Origin: Lachnospiraceae bacterium
GTDB taxonomy: Bacteria; Bacillota; Clostridia; Lachnospirales; Lachnospiraceae
NCBI GenBank assembly: GCA_022510705.1
Contig: JAFLSX010000002.1
Location: forward strand, 1-64,000
Direction of reading: 5' to 3'
DNA length: 64,000 bases
Shown: positions 18,188 through 28,176 of the stretch, in pieces
Layout of the letters: each line of letters starts with the position of its first letter
Numbering within the stretch: the stretch's first letter is position 1
Notes under the pieces: generated by a model
What the model was told of the DNA's origin: nothing
Database searches by the model: none
What the model saw: only the letters and a program-made list of their open reading frames with translations
Made by a program: the position numbers and the translations under genes

Positions 18188-19681
18188 ATGGAAGAATTAT
18201 TATATAAAAGTACAAGAAGTTTTCAGGCACCTGTGAAAGCCTCTGAAGCAATTTTAAAGGGACTCTCGGAAGATGGTGGCCTGTTTGTACCGGAAAAGAT
18301 TCCGACTTTGGATGTAAGCCTGGAGAAGCTTTCACGCATGAGCTATAAGGAAGTTGCCTATGAGGTGATGAAGCTGTTTCTGACGGATTTTACGGAAGAG
18401 GAATTAAAAGGCTGTATTGAAAGGGCCTATGACGAGAAATTTGATACCGAACTGATTGCCCCCCTGACAGAAGCAGAGGGTGCTTATTATCTGGAACTGT
18501 TCCATGGTGCCACCATTGCATTTAAAGATATGGCGCTTTCCATTCTTCCCCATTTGATGATCACTTCTGCAAGGAAGAATAACGTAAAGAACGATATCGT
18601 GATTCTGACCGCAACCAGCGGAGACACCGGAAAGGCGGCATTAGCAGGATTTGCGGGAGTGGAAGGCACGAAGATCATTGTATTTTATCCTAAGCACGGT
18701 GTCAGCCCCATTCAGGAAAAGCAGATGGTGACCCAGAAGGGGGAAAACACCTATGTGGTGGGCATTACCGGTAATTTTGATGATGCCCAGACGGGAGTAA
18801 AGCAGCTTTTTAGTGACAAAGAGTTGGAGAAGGAGATGGCTGCTGCAGGCTTCCAGTTCTCTTCAGCAAATTCCATCAATATCGGACGTCTGGTACCTCA
18901 GATCGTATACTATGTGTATGCATATACCAGACTTTTGGCAGGCGGTAAACTCGGAGAAGGCGAGCAGATGAATGTGGTAGTTCCCACGGGCAATTTCGGT
19001 AATATTCTGGCCGCTTTCTATGCTAAGAATATGGGACTTCCCATTGCAAAGCTGATCTGTGCTTCCAATGACAATAAAGTGTTGTATGATTTCTTTGCTA
19101 CCGGTACCTATGATAAAAACAGGGAGTTTGTGCTGACATCTTCCCCGTCCATGGATATTTTGATCTCCAGCAATTTAGAGCGTCTGATCTATCGGATTGC
19201 GGGCAATGACGCGGATAAGAATGCCGCACTGATGGCGGCGTTAAGCGGAGAGGGCAGATATGAGATCACTTCTGAAATGAAGGCGCAGTTATCTGATTTC
19301 TTCGGCGGCTATGCGAGTGAAGAGGAAACCGCGGCCACCATTAAACGTATTTATGAGGCCTGCGGTTATGTGATCGATACCCACACCGCAGTAGCGGCCA
19401 CGGTTTATGAAAAATATAAGGCTAAGACGCAGGATGGCTTAAAGACTGTTATCGCATCCACTGCAAGTCCCTTCAAATTTACCAGAAGCGTTATGAACGC
19501 CATTGATGTAAAATATGATGCCTGGGATGATTTCGCTTTGGTGGATGAACTCTCAAAGCTGGCCAATGTAGATGTACCCGGAGCCATTGAAGAAATCCGT
19601 ACCGCTCCCATCGTGCATGACAAGGTATGTGATAAAGAAGAGATGAAAGCGGTAGTGAAGGAGTTCTTAAAGCTGGCATAG
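18188..19681 (+). CDS. thrC: Threonine synthase
   Basis: LYKSTRSFQAPVKASEAILKGLSEDGGLFVPEKIP; FHGATIAFKDMALS; TATSGDTGKAAL; VVPTGNFGNILA. Confidence 0.94.
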   Translation: MEELLYKSTRSFQAPVKASEAILKGLSEDGGLFVPEKIPTLDVSLEKLSRMSYKEVAYEVMKLFLTDFTEEELKGCIERAYDEKFDTELIAPLTEAEGAYYLELFHGATIAFKDMALSILPHLMITSARKNNVKNDIVILTATSGDTGKAALAGFAGVEGTKIIVFYPKHGVSPIQEKQMVTQKGENTYVVGITGNFDDAQTGVKQLFSDKELEKEMAAAGFQFSSANSINIGRLVPQIVYYVYAYTRLLAGGKLGEGEQMNVVVPTGNFGNILAAFYAKNMGLPIAKLICASNDNKVLYDFFATGTYDKNREFVLTSSPSMDILISSNLERLIYRIAGNDADKNAALMAALSGEGRYEITSEMKAQLSDFFGGYASEEETAATIKRIYEACGYVIDTHTAVAATVYEKYKAKTQDGLKTVIASTASPFKFTRSVMNAIDVKYDAWDDFALVDELSKLANVDVPGAIEEIRTAPIVHDKVCDKEEMKAVVKEFLKLA

Positions 19682-19698
19682 TCTGCATAGCCTATGGT

Positions 19699-20562
19699 TT
19701 ATCGGATGGGACTGCAGGCAACTTTCCTTTTCTTATCCAGGATGTAGGCCTGATATCCCAACAGGAGTGGAATCACCAATCTTCCCAAAGCATGTACGCT
19801 ACCGACAGCTTTCCCCATGTCTGTGCGGGTGGGCAGGGTTCGACAATAGATGTAGGCTGTATTTCCCAGAGAAAGAATGCAGATAAGAAGAACCAAAAAA
19901 CAGGGGAAGCGGCGCTCCTTTACCTGAAAGTAGAGCAGGATATAGACAGCGGCTATAAAAGGCGGCAAAATATCGGGAAACCAGCTCAAAATGTCGATAT
20001 GTCCGCCTAGTTTGAGGGTCGTATTCACATACGGTATAAGAATCGATAAGGGCAGTACAAAATAAGGGGCGGCCATCAGGCGGCCCGTTATTTTTGGAGT
20101 CAGCCTGTTTCCCCCGGACAGTATCAGTCCGATGGTAAATATGATGAGGCATATCAGATAGCTTCCGGTAATACTTAGACTGGTTGCGGTAATTTTGGTC
20201 GTTATATCATGCGCGTAATTCCCGTTTGGAATGTGAGAAAACACACTGAAAATACACATGAGCAGGTAGGCGGACGCACCCACGGTATAGAGGATGGTCT
20301 GCAGGATATTTTCCGCGGGGCGTGCCAGTACCGGCTCCTTTTCCATCTTTTCTTTCAGTTCTTCGCCGGATACCAGTTCGTCAATGGATACTTCCAGTAT
20401 CTGCGCAATCTTTTTGGCGGTGAGCAGGTCGGGAAATCTGGCTCCGCATTCCCAACGGGAGACAGCCTGTCTGGTGACATAGATCTGTTCCGCCAGAGTC
20501 TGCTGGGTCATTCCTTTTGCTTCACGAAGTGATTTTACTTTTTCTCCAAATTCCATGATCAT
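19699..20562 (-). CDS. XRE-family transcriptional regulator with membrane domain
   Basis: HTH FGEKVKSLREAKGMTQQTLAEQIYVTRQAVSRWECG; several hydrophobic segments. Confidence 0.85.
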   Translation of the reverse strand: MIMEFGEKVKSLREAKGMTQQTLAEQIYVTRQAVSRWECGARFPDLLTAKKIAQILEVSIDELVSGEELKEKMEKEPVLARPAENILQTILYTVGASAYLLMCIFSVFSHIPNGNYAHDITTKITATSLSITGSYLICLIIFTIGLILSGGNRLTPKITGRLMAAPYFVLPLSILIPYVNTTLKLGGHIDILSWFPDILPPFIAAVYILLYFQVKERRFPCFLVLLICILSLGNTAYIYCRTLPTRTDMGKAVGSVHALGRLVIPLLLGYQAYILDKKRKVACSPIR

Positions 20563-20710
20563 GATACTCCTTTCTGCTTTACGTGTTTCGTTTTCTTCGG
20601 TATCTCCATTTTATCGGGTTGAATGGGAGAGGGAAAGAAACAGCAGAAAATCTTTTGTAAACACTTTGGTACCAAAGAAACAATACTGTAATAAATGTGA
20701 TATTCTATGT

Positions 20711-20745
20711 AAAAAAACCACTGCATTACACTGCAATGGCTTTTT
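20711..20745 (-). terminator. Terminator of citrate synthase gene
   Basis: Minus-strand CCATTGCA-GTGTAA-TGCAGTGG stem (one G.U) followed by T tract. Confidence 0.65.
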
Positions 20746-20765
20746 GTCACCTAATGATACTTCGT

Positions 20766-22130
20766 TTATCGGTACTTAATAGAAATATAGGATTTGTCTT
20801 CCCCGATAGGCTTGTAAGCCGGACGAATGATCTTGCCGTTGTTGGCAAGCTCTTCCAGACGGTGTGCACTCCAACCCACAATTCGCGCAATGGCAAAGAT
20901 AGGGGGATACAATTCCATGGGAAGTCCCAACATATGATAAACGAAGCCGGAGTAGAAGTCCACATTGATGCTGACGCCTTTATACATCTGGCGCTCACTG
21001 GCAATGATCTGGGGTGCCAGTCTTTCGACCATGGAGTAGAGTGCAAATTCTTTCTGCAGTCCTTTTTCCACAGAGAGTTTTTCCACAAAAGTTTTAAAGG
21101 ACACAGCACGCGGGTCTGATTTAGAGTAGATGGCGTGTCCTACGCCGTATATCAGCCCTGCATGGTCAAAGGCTTCCTTGTGAAGGAGCTTCTGCAGATA
21201 TGCAGAAACCTCTTCTTCATCCTCCCAGTCCTTTACTTCCTGCTTCATATCTTCAAACATCTGTACCACCTTGATATTGGCACCGCCGTGTCGGGGACCT
21301 TTTAGGGAACCGATGGCTGCGGCAATGGTAGAGTAGGTGTCAGTCAGAGAGGAAGTCACTACGTGGGTAGTGAAGGAAGAATTGTTACCGCCGCCGTGTT
21401 CCATATGGAGCACTAAGGCAATATCCAGTATCCGTGCCTCTAGGGGTGTATAAGCGCTGTCGGGACGCAATATATGTAAAATATTCTCTGCCGTGGATAA
21501 CTCCGCAATCGGCTTATGAATGAACAGACTGTTGCCGTCATGGTAGTGGCTGTAGGCCTGATAGCCGTAAATGGAGAGCATGGGAAACAGAGAGATCAAC
21601 TGCAGACACTGACGCAGTACATTGGGAATGGAGGTGTCATCAGCCCTGTCATCATAGGAATAAAGAGTAAGAACGCTCCTTGCCAGAGTATTCATCATAT
21701 CCCTGCTGGGTGCCTTCATGATAATGTCACGTACAAAGCTGGTGGGCAGACTGCGATATCCGCCAAGCAATGCCTGAAACTCTGCCAGTTCCTGTTTATT
21801 GGGCAGTTTACTGAATAAGAGCAGATAGGCAATCTCCTCAAAACCGAAACGGTTCTCATTAGTGAAGCCATCTACCAGATCCTGTACGTCATAGCCGCGA
21901 TAAAACAGGCGTCCGTGTGCGGGCACTTCTTCGCCATTCACAATTTCTTTTGCACGGACATCGGAAATATGAGTTAAGCCTGCTAAAACGCCTTTTCCGT
22001 TTAAATCTCTTAAGCCTCTTTTTACTTCATATTTTGTAAATAGCTCAGAATCTATGATACCGGCTTCTTCAGACAGCTTTGCAAGCCGTAAAATCTCGGG
22101 TGTAATATCAGAATATGTATTGTGCTCCAT
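20766..22130 (-). CDS. gltA: Citrate synthase (Si-type fold, citrate/2-methylcitrate synthase family)
   Basis: GLRDLNGKGVLAGLTHISDV..., LFYRGYDVQDLV, LHMEHGGGNNSSFTTHVVTSSLTDTYSTIAAAIGSLKGPRHGGAN. Confidence 0.92.
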   Translation of the reverse strand: MEHNTYSDITPEILRLAKLSEEAGIIDSELFTKYEVKRGLRDLNGKGVLAGLTHISDVRAKEIVNGEEVPAHGRLFYRGYDVQDLVDGFTNENRFGFEEIAYLLLFSKLPNKQELAEFQALLGGYRSLPTSFVRDIIMKAPSRDMMNTLARSVLTLYSYDDRADDTSIPNVLRQCLQLISLFPMLSIYGYQAYSHYHDGNSLFIHKPIAELSTAENILHILRPDSAYTPLEARILDIALVLHMEHGGGNNSSFTTHVVTSSLTDTYSTIAAAIGSLKGPRHGGANIKVVQMFEDMKQEVKDWEDEEEVSAYLQKLLHKEAFDHAGLIYGVGHAIYSKSDPRAVSFKTFVEKLSVEKGLQKEFALYSMVERLAPQIIASERQMYKGVSINVDFYSGFVYHMLGLPMELYPPIFAIARIVGWSAHRLEELANNGKIIRPAYKPIGEDKSYISIKYR

Positions 22131-22329
22131 TAGACATCCCCTTTCTCTCTAAAATAGCGTTATATTTCTATCTTAACATGAGGAGTAAATTTGTGGCAAG
22201 CTAAAACGCCGATTTCATAAACTTTTCATAAATAATGGATTTTTTTATGAAAGAGTATTACAATAAAACGTAAGTTAAAAATCCAACCTGCGACTTCTTG
22301 TCGCAGGGAACAGAAAGGCGTGAAATCAA

Positions 22330-23007
22330 ATGAAAATATCTGAAATGTTAAGCCATGTGGATCATACACAACTGCAGGCCTATGCGACCTGGCAGGATAT
22401 ACAAAAACTTTGTGAAGAGGCTATATGCTATCACACGGCCTCCGTATGTATTCCGCCGGCCTATATCAGACGCGTACATGAGACCTATGGGGATCAATTA
22501 AATATCTGTACTGTGGTAGGTTTTCCTTTGGGCTACAGCGTGACGGCCGCCAAAGCTGCAGAGATTGAGCAGGCGATTAAAGACGGCTGTAATGAAATCG
22601 ATATGGTAGTAAATATCAGTGATGTTAAAAACGGTGATTACGATAAGGTAAAAGAGGAGATTGTCACACTGAAAAAATGCTGTGGAGAGCATATTCTGAA
22701 GGTGATCGTAGAGACCTGCTATCTGACAGAAGAAGAGAAGATAGCTATGTGCAAAGCGGTGACAGAGGCAGGCGCAGACTATATCAAGACCTCCACAGGT
22801 TTTGGTACGGGCGGTGCTACAAAAGAAGATGTAAAGTTGTTTCAAAAACATATCGGTCCCCGCGTAAAAATAAAAGCAGCGGGAGGTGTCAGCTCCCTTG
22901 CGGATTTAGCCATGTTCTTAGAATTGGGCTGCGATAGGATAGGAACCTCAAGGGCTGTGGGGTTCTGTGAGAATATAGACCCGGAGGTAGAGTATGGAAA
23001 ATATTGA
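22330..23007 (+). CDS. deoC: Deoxyribose-phosphate aldolase
   Basis: CTVVGFPLGYS, NEIDMVVNIS, LKVIVETCYLT, DYIKTSTGFGTGGAT, KAAGGVSSL. Confidence 0.95.
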   Translation: MKISEMLSHVDHTQLQAYATWQDIQKLCEEAICYHTASVCIPPAYIRRVHETYGDQLNICTVVGFPLGYSVTAAKAAEIEQAIKDGCNEIDMVVNISDVKNGDYDKVKEEIVTLKKCCGEHILKVIVETCYLTEEEKIAMCKAVTEAGADYIKTSTGFGTGGATKEDVKLFQKHIGPRVKIKAAGGVSSLADLAMFLELGCDRIGTSRAVGFCENIDPEVEYGKY

Positions 23008-24796
23008 GATCAAGCGCAGATTACAGGCACTGCGGGAAGAAATGAAAAAAGAGGGAATGGACTATTACCTGATTCCTACCGCAGATTTTCATAATTCCGA
23101 ATATGTGGGAGACTATTTTAAAGTACGAGAATATTTCTCCGGGTTTACCGGTTCTAATGGTACCCTGCTCATCTGGCAGGAAGGCGCCGGACTGTGGACG
23201 GATGGACGTTACTTTATACAGGCGGAAAGAGAATTGGAGGGAACGGGCATTGATCTTTTTAGAATGGCCGAGGAAGGGGTTCCCGATATCCCTACATTTT
23301 TGGAAAGCAGTATGCAAAAAGGGCAGACTCTGGGATTTGACGGCCGGATTGTAACGGCAAAAGAAGGAGAGAGGCTTGCCAGGGGACTGTCTTCAAAAAA
23401 TATCACGTTTGCCTGTGAAAAGGATTTAGCGGGGATTGTCTGGAAGGAGCGCCCGGCACTTTCCTGTAAACCGCTGCGTTTGCTGCCCATTTCTTTGGCA
23501 GGAATGGAGGTAAGGGAAAAACTACATATGGTACGGGAGGCAGTGGGGAAGGAAAAAGCATCCGGCTTATTATTTACAAAACTGGACGAACTAATGTGGC
23601 TGCTCAATGTGCGGGGGAGTGATATTGCATGTAACCCGGTGGCCCTATCCTACGGTTATCTGAATGAAAGCAGGATGTTTTTCTTTGTGCAGGAGGATGC
23701 TTTGGATGAGGCGGCACGGGAGTATTTTAAAAGTCAGGAAATTACGGTGTTGCCCTATGATGAAATAAGCCGCTTTCTTGCAAAGGAAACAAAGGAAGAT
23801 ATTGTTTTACTGGATAGCTGTCAGTGCAGCTACAGTCTCTATAAAAAAATACAGTCTGCAGCTAAAGGCATCGTGGAAGGAATCAGTCCGGCGGAGGCAC
23901 TGAAAGCGGTTAAAAATCCTGTAGAGTTAGATAATATTGAAAAAATCTATTTGCAGGACAGCGCAGCCGTCACAAAATTTATTTACTGGCTGAAGAAAAA
24001 TATCGGAAAAGAGAAGTTGACGGAAATTTCAGCCGCTGCTTACCTGGATGATCTGCGAAGTAAAATCCCGGGGTATCTGGAGCTTTCTTTCCCCACCATT
24101 TCGGCATATAGAGAAAATGCTGCCATGATGCACTATGAGGCTACGCCCGAAAATTACAAAGAATTAAATGCGGAAGGCATGCTTTTAGTGGATTCCGGAG
24201 GGCAGTATTTAGGAGGTACCACGGATGTGACAAGAACCATTGTATTGGGTGCCGTTTCTAAGGAGATCAAGTGCCAGTATACCGCTGCTACAGCAGGTAT
24301 GTTAAGGCTGAGTCGTGCCCGTTTTCTTTACGGCTGTTCGGGAAGGAATCTGGATATTCTTGCAAGAGAGCCGCTGTGGAAGATGGGGATCGATTATAAA
24401 TGCGGTACCGGCCATGGCATAGGATACATTCTAAACGTGCATGAGGGTCCTCAGAGTATTCGCTGGCGGTTTGCACAGGGTGCAAAAGAAGCCGTTTTGG
24501 AGGAAGGTATGCTGGTTTCGGATGAGCCGGGAGTTTACATAGAGGGAAGTCACGGTATCCGGATTGAGAATATCCTGGTTGTGAAAAAGGATGTGAAGAA
24601 TGAATCCGGTCAGTTTATGCGCTTTGAGAATCTGACTTATGTTCCCATAGATTTAGAGGCCATTGACGTAACCGCTATGACGGAAGAAGACCGCATTGCA
24701 TTAAATGAATATCATAGTCAGGTATATGAAAAAATCTCTCCCTATCTGAACGCAGAAGAGAAAGAATGGTTGAAGGAAGTTACAAGAAGGATATAA
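22994..24796 (+). CDS. pepP: M24B family Xaa-Pro aminopeptidase
   Basis: Creatinase N-domain plus VDSGGQYLGGTTDVTRT, GTGHGIGYILNVHEGP, SDEPGVYIEGSHGIRIEN. Confidence 0.92.
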   Translation: MENIEIKRRLQALREEMKKEGMDYYLIPTADFHNSEYVGDYFKVREYFSGFTGSNGTLLIWQEGAGLWTDGRYFIQAERELEGTGIDLFRMAEEGVPDIPTFLESSMQKGQTLGFDGRIVTAKEGERLARGLSSKNITFACEKDLAGIVWKERPALSCKPLRLLPISLAGMEVREKLHMVREAVGKEKASGLLFTKLDELMWLLNVRGSDIACNPVALSYGYLNESRMFFFVQEDALDEAAREYFKSQEITVLPYDEISRFLAKETKEDIVLLDSCQCSYSLYKKIQSAAKGIVEGISPAEALKAVKNPVELDNIEKIYLQDSAAVTKFIYWLKKNIGKEKLTEISAAAYLDDLRSKIPGYLELSFPTISAYRENAAMMHYEATPENYKELNAEGMLLVDSGGQYLGGTTDVTRTIVLGAVSKEIKCQYTAATAGMLRLSRARFLYGCSGRNLDILAREPLWKMGIDYKCGTGHGIGYILNVHEGPQSIRWRFAQGAKEAVLEEGMLVSDEPGVYIEGSHGIRIENILVVKKDVKNESGQFMRFENLTYVPIDLEAIDVTAMTEEDRIALNEYHSQVYEKISPYLNAEEKEWLKEVTRRI

Positions 24797-24848
24797 CGGG
24801 AAAATTGTCCTTTTTTGAAAATTTCTATAATTTTCCTACGTTTTTATC

Positions 24849-24877
24849 TTGTAATATGTGCCAAAATTGAATATAAT
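24849..24877 (+). promoter_or_regulatory. Promoter of candidate 6S-like RNA
   Basis: TTGTAA-17 nt-TATAAT in an intergenic region. Confidence 0.65.
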
Positions 24878-24883
24878 AGAGAT

Positions 24884-25110
24884 AACCTGGAATGCACGAT
24901 AACTCTTGTTCATTTTGAACCTACATTTACTTTAAACGGGATTCCTATATTGTCATGTGGCTGTCAAGCCTCCACTCGAAAGAGGATTGCAGGGGAAGGC
25001 AAAAGCATGATTGCGGTCACCCACCTAGCATTGCTAGGAGTCAAAAGACAAGAGCCGGCATTTTGGGGTACATAAGATAAAAAAGAGCAGCTGAGCGGCT
25101 GCTCTTTTTG
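24884..25110 (+). ncRNA. ssrS: Candidate 6S RNA
   Basis: No CDS; terminal helices AATGC/GCATT and CTCTTGT/ACAAGAG; apical CAA-CCTC...GAGG-TTG arm; CCTAGC-ATT-GCTAGG hairpin in the 3' half; promoter upstream and AAAAGAGCAGC/GCTGCTCTTTT terminator downstream; about 190-220 nt. Confidence 0.68.
25079..25109 (+). terminator. Terminator of candidate 6S-like RNA
   Basis: AAAAGAGCAGC-TGAGCG-GCTGCTCTTTT perfect 11-bp stem with T tract. Confidence 0.85.
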
Positions 25111-25133
25111 CAAAATAATGGCTGGGAGGGAAA

Positions 25134-27023
25134 ATGCAAAGAAAAGCCATCTTATGTATTATTGGAATCCTATTATTGTTTTTGATCGGTTTAGCGGGGG
25201 TATCCGAAAAAAAGAAAATAGAGGAGTGGGAGCCGGCGGAGGAGAAAGAAGAACCCCACCAGCCGGTGGTGGAGATATTTACCAATGTCTATTTGACGGA
25301 CCTGACTAATACATATCTTTCCTTTTTCGACGGTGAAGAAAAAACCTATCCCTTGGCGGAGAACAAAGTGTTAAAGGATACGGCATTGGGACTGGAAGGA
25401 AGTCTTGTGGATATTACCGTTACAGACGGGGCTATCACGGGGGCAGATATAAGAGGATCGGAAAAAGTGAGCGGGAAAGTGCTGGGAGTGGAATCCGGAA
25501 AGGGCGTAGAACTGGAAGGTTTCGGCTTTTTGCCTTTTTCTGAAGATGTACGTTTTTTTATGCTTTATGGAGGCTTACGTTTAGGAACTGAGCAGGATAT
25601 ACGAATCGGATATCAATTTGCGGATTTTGTACTGGAGGATGGAAGAATCTGCGGCGTCTTACTGACTGCGGATGAAACCATGGAATATATACGAGTACTG
25701 ATTAAAACGAGTGATTATGCCGGAAACTATCATGAGGCGGCAGCATTGTCCTGTGACGTGGATTATGTGCTGCTCTATGAGAGGGACGGAGTTGTGAGTG
25801 AGGAAGCTTACAGGGCGGGTGAGAGTATTACAGTGACACCTGAGAGCATATATTTTGCAGAGGGATCTACCGGACGAATACAGATTATTCCATCGGCCCT
25901 CACCGGTAAGATCAGTCTGTTATCCGTAACCAGGAGTCAGGGAACACCGGCTTATAGGGGGACTCTGGAAATCTCTTGTGTGGATGGGAGATTAATTATC
26001 ATCAATGAATTGCTTCTGGAAGAATATCTGTATGCGGTAGTGCCCAGCGAAATGCCATCGAGTTATCCGATAGAGGCGCTAAAAGCACAGGCTATCTGTG
26101 CCAGAACATATGCCTATGCCCGTATGCTGCGTCCGGGCTTGCCGGGACTTGGTGCCCATGTGGATGACAGCACCGGTTATCAGGTATATAATAATATTTT
26201 AGAACAGAACAGCACTACCACTGCGGTACGGGAAACCACGGGGCAACTTTTGTACGCTTCTGACGGCAGTCTGGTAGATGCCTATTATTATTCCACTTCC
26301 TGCGGTTTTGGTTCCGACGAACATGTTTGGAAGTCGGAATCGGCACCGGAACTTCCCTATCTATCCGCTTGCTCTATCAGTGAAGCAGGGATGACAGGAG
26401 CAGCCCTACTCTATACGGCGGAAAGTATGACGGAGGAATCTGTCTTTGCCAGTTTTCTAAAAGAACCGCCGGAATCGGATTTTGAGAGAGAAGAGCCCTG
26501 GTATCGTTGGAGTTATGAGGTGAAAAATCTGAATACTGACAGAATGTTAGAGATGCTGCAGAGCAGATATACAGTGAATAACAGACTGGTACTTACCCTG
26601 CAGGATGGGGAATATGTCAGTGTACCCATTGAGAAGCTTGGCAGTATAAAGGCCATTACTGTCTTAATGAGAAATGCGGGCGGCGTAGCGGATGAACTGT
26701 TGATTGAGAGCAGCACAGGTACATACAAGGTGATTTCGGAATTAAATATCCGGTATGTGCTGTGTGACGGTAAAACAAAGGTATGCAGACAGGATGGCAG
26801 CGAAGTGGCAATGGCAAGTTTACTTCCCAGTGCATTTTTTATTATTACGCCTGTCTATGAGGGGGAAAATATGAAGGGCTATCAGCTTTTGGGCGGCGGA
26901 TTCGGCCATGGAGCGGGGATGTCCCAGAATGGTGCCAGGGCCATGGCTTCATCCGGCTACAGTGCAGAAGAAATATTGGGATTTTTTTATAGAGACAGTA
27001 CGGTACGGAGAATAGGACAGTAA
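25134..27023 (+). CDS. SpoIID/LytB domain-containing membrane protein
   Basis: YAVVPSEMPSSYPIEALKAQAICARTYAYAR; YYYSTSCGFGSDEHVW; GGGFGHGAGMSQNGARAMA. Confidence 0.9.
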   Translation: MQRKAILCIIGILLLFLIGLAGVSEKKKIEEWEPAEEKEEPHQPVVEIFTNVYLTDLTNTYLSFFDGEEKTYPLAENKVLKDTALGLEGSLVDITVTDGAITGADIRGSEKVSGKVLGVESGKGVELEGFGFLPFSEDVRFFMLYGGLRLGTEQDIRIGYQFADFVLEDGRICGVLLTADETMEYIRVLIKTSDYAGNYHEAAALSCDVDYVLLYERDGVVSEEAYRAGESITVTPESIYFAEGSTGRIQIIPSALTGKISLLSVTRSQGTPAYRGTLEISCVDGRLIIINELLLEEYLYAVVPSEMPSSYPIEALKAQAICARTYAYARMLRPGLPGLGAHVDDSTGYQVYNNILEQNSTTTAVRETTGQLLYASDGSLVDAYYYSTSCGFGSDEHVWKSESAPELPYLSACSISEAGMTGAALLYTAESMTEESVFASFLKEPPESDFEREEPWYRWSYEVKNLNTDRMLEMLQSRYTVNNRLVLTLQDGEYVSVPIEKLGSIKAITVLMRNAGGVADELLIESSTGTYKVISELNIRYVLCDGKTKVCRQDGSEVAMASLLPSAFFIITPVYEGENMKGYQLLGGGFGHGAGMSQNGARAMASSGYSAEEILGFFYRDSTVRRIGQ

Positions 27024-27850
27024 TGCGAAAACTGTATTTGATGATTCAGGATTTTCAGAAGGAAATGAATAAAAAGAATATTAGTTCTTTTGCGGCCAGC
27101 ATGGCCTTTTTCCTGTTTCTTTCTCTGGTTCCCATGATGATTTTAGTCTGTGCGATCCTGCCATATACTTCGTTAACGGAGCAGAATCTGGTGAATTTGA
27201 TCACGGAGTTTACTGTAGATGCTTTAGATCCTCTGATCAGCAATGTGATCGCGGATGTATATGATAAATCCGTAGGTATTCTTTCCATAGCTGCCATTAC
27301 TACACTCTGGTCGGCTTCCAAAGGGATCCTGGCGCTTATTAGGGGGCTGAATGAAGTCAATGAGGTGGAGGAACAGCGGAATTATTTGATCCTTCGTACA
27401 TTGGCCTCTTTCTATACAGTTATTATGATCGTGATACTGATATTGTCCTTAGCGATCAATGTCTTTGGCAATGTACTGTTAGACATTATTCTGGCAAAAG
27501 TGCCGGAAACCCGAATTGTGGTAGATCTTTTTATGAACTTTCGCTTTTTGGCGGTATGGCTGGTGCTTACGGTGCTCTTTACCACTATTTATACCTATGT
27601 GCCTAACAAGAAGCTGCGCTTTAAAATGCAGCTTCCGGGTGCAGTGTTTTCGGCAGTGGTCTGGAGTCTTTTCTCCTATTTCTTTTCCCTCTATGTGGAG
27701 AGGACTGACAGCTTCAACACCTATGGCAGTCTGTCCATTATTGTGATCATAATGCTATGGCTGTATTTTGGTATGTATATACTTTTGATCGGTGCTCAGC
27801 TCAACTGGTTTTTTGAACCGGAGTATACAAAATGGTATGGGGAAAAGTAA
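27023..27850 (+). CDS. YihY/BrkB family inner membrane protein
   Basis: SSFAASMAFFLFLSLVPMMIL, LWSASKGILALIRGLNEV, LPGAVFSAVVWSLFSYFFSLYV; TAATG coupling with upstream CDS. Confidence 0.9.
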   Translation: MRKLYLMIQDFQKEMNKKNISSFAASMAFFLFLSLVPMMILVCAILPYTSLTEQNLVNLITEFTVDALDPLISNVIADVYDKSVGILSIAAITTLWSASKGILALIRGLNEVNEVEEQRNYLILRTLASFYTVIMIVILILSLAINVFGNVLLDIILAKVPETRIVVDLFMNFRFLAVWLVLTVLFTTIYTYVPNKKLRFKMQLPGAVFSAVVWSLFSYFFSLYVERTDSFNTYGSLSIIVIIMLWLYFGMYILLIGAQLNWFFEPEYTKWYGEK

Positions 27851-27858
27851 GATTTTTC

Positions 27859-27887
27859 TTGACTTTTTTATAGGGGCTGATTACAAT
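27859..27887 (+). promoter_or_regulatory. Promoter of pheST T-box leader
   Basis: TTGACT-17 nt-TACAAT. Confidence 0.65.
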
Positions 27888-27894
27888 ATTTTTA

Positions 27895-28176
27895 GTGTAA
27901 AGGCAAAGAAGGTGTTAGTAGCCATTCATTTTCTTTCAGAGAGAGGAAGTCACCGGCTGTAAGCTTCCTTAAGTACGGTGAATGTGTGAATTTCCCACCG
28001 GAGCCGCCCTTTGAAATTTTACGGTGGATTACAGAGCCGTGGAAGAGTAGGTTGGGACGTGAGCGTGCGTTAAACGTAAGAGCGTCTGCTTATAGCAGGA
28101 AATTGGGTGGTACCGCGGAGAATTTCGTCCCTTGTGTATGTGTGCATGATCGCACCGCATATGCAAGGGATTTTTT
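27895..28176 (+). promoter_or_regulatory. T-box riboswitch leader (phenylalanyl-tRNA synthetase)
   Basis: T-box core GGGTGGTACCGCGG (28105-28118), stem I region with candidate UUC specifier (gtgaattTCccacc), terminator CCCTTGTGTATG/CATATGCAAGGG-TTTTTT at 28129-28176. Confidence 0.9.
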
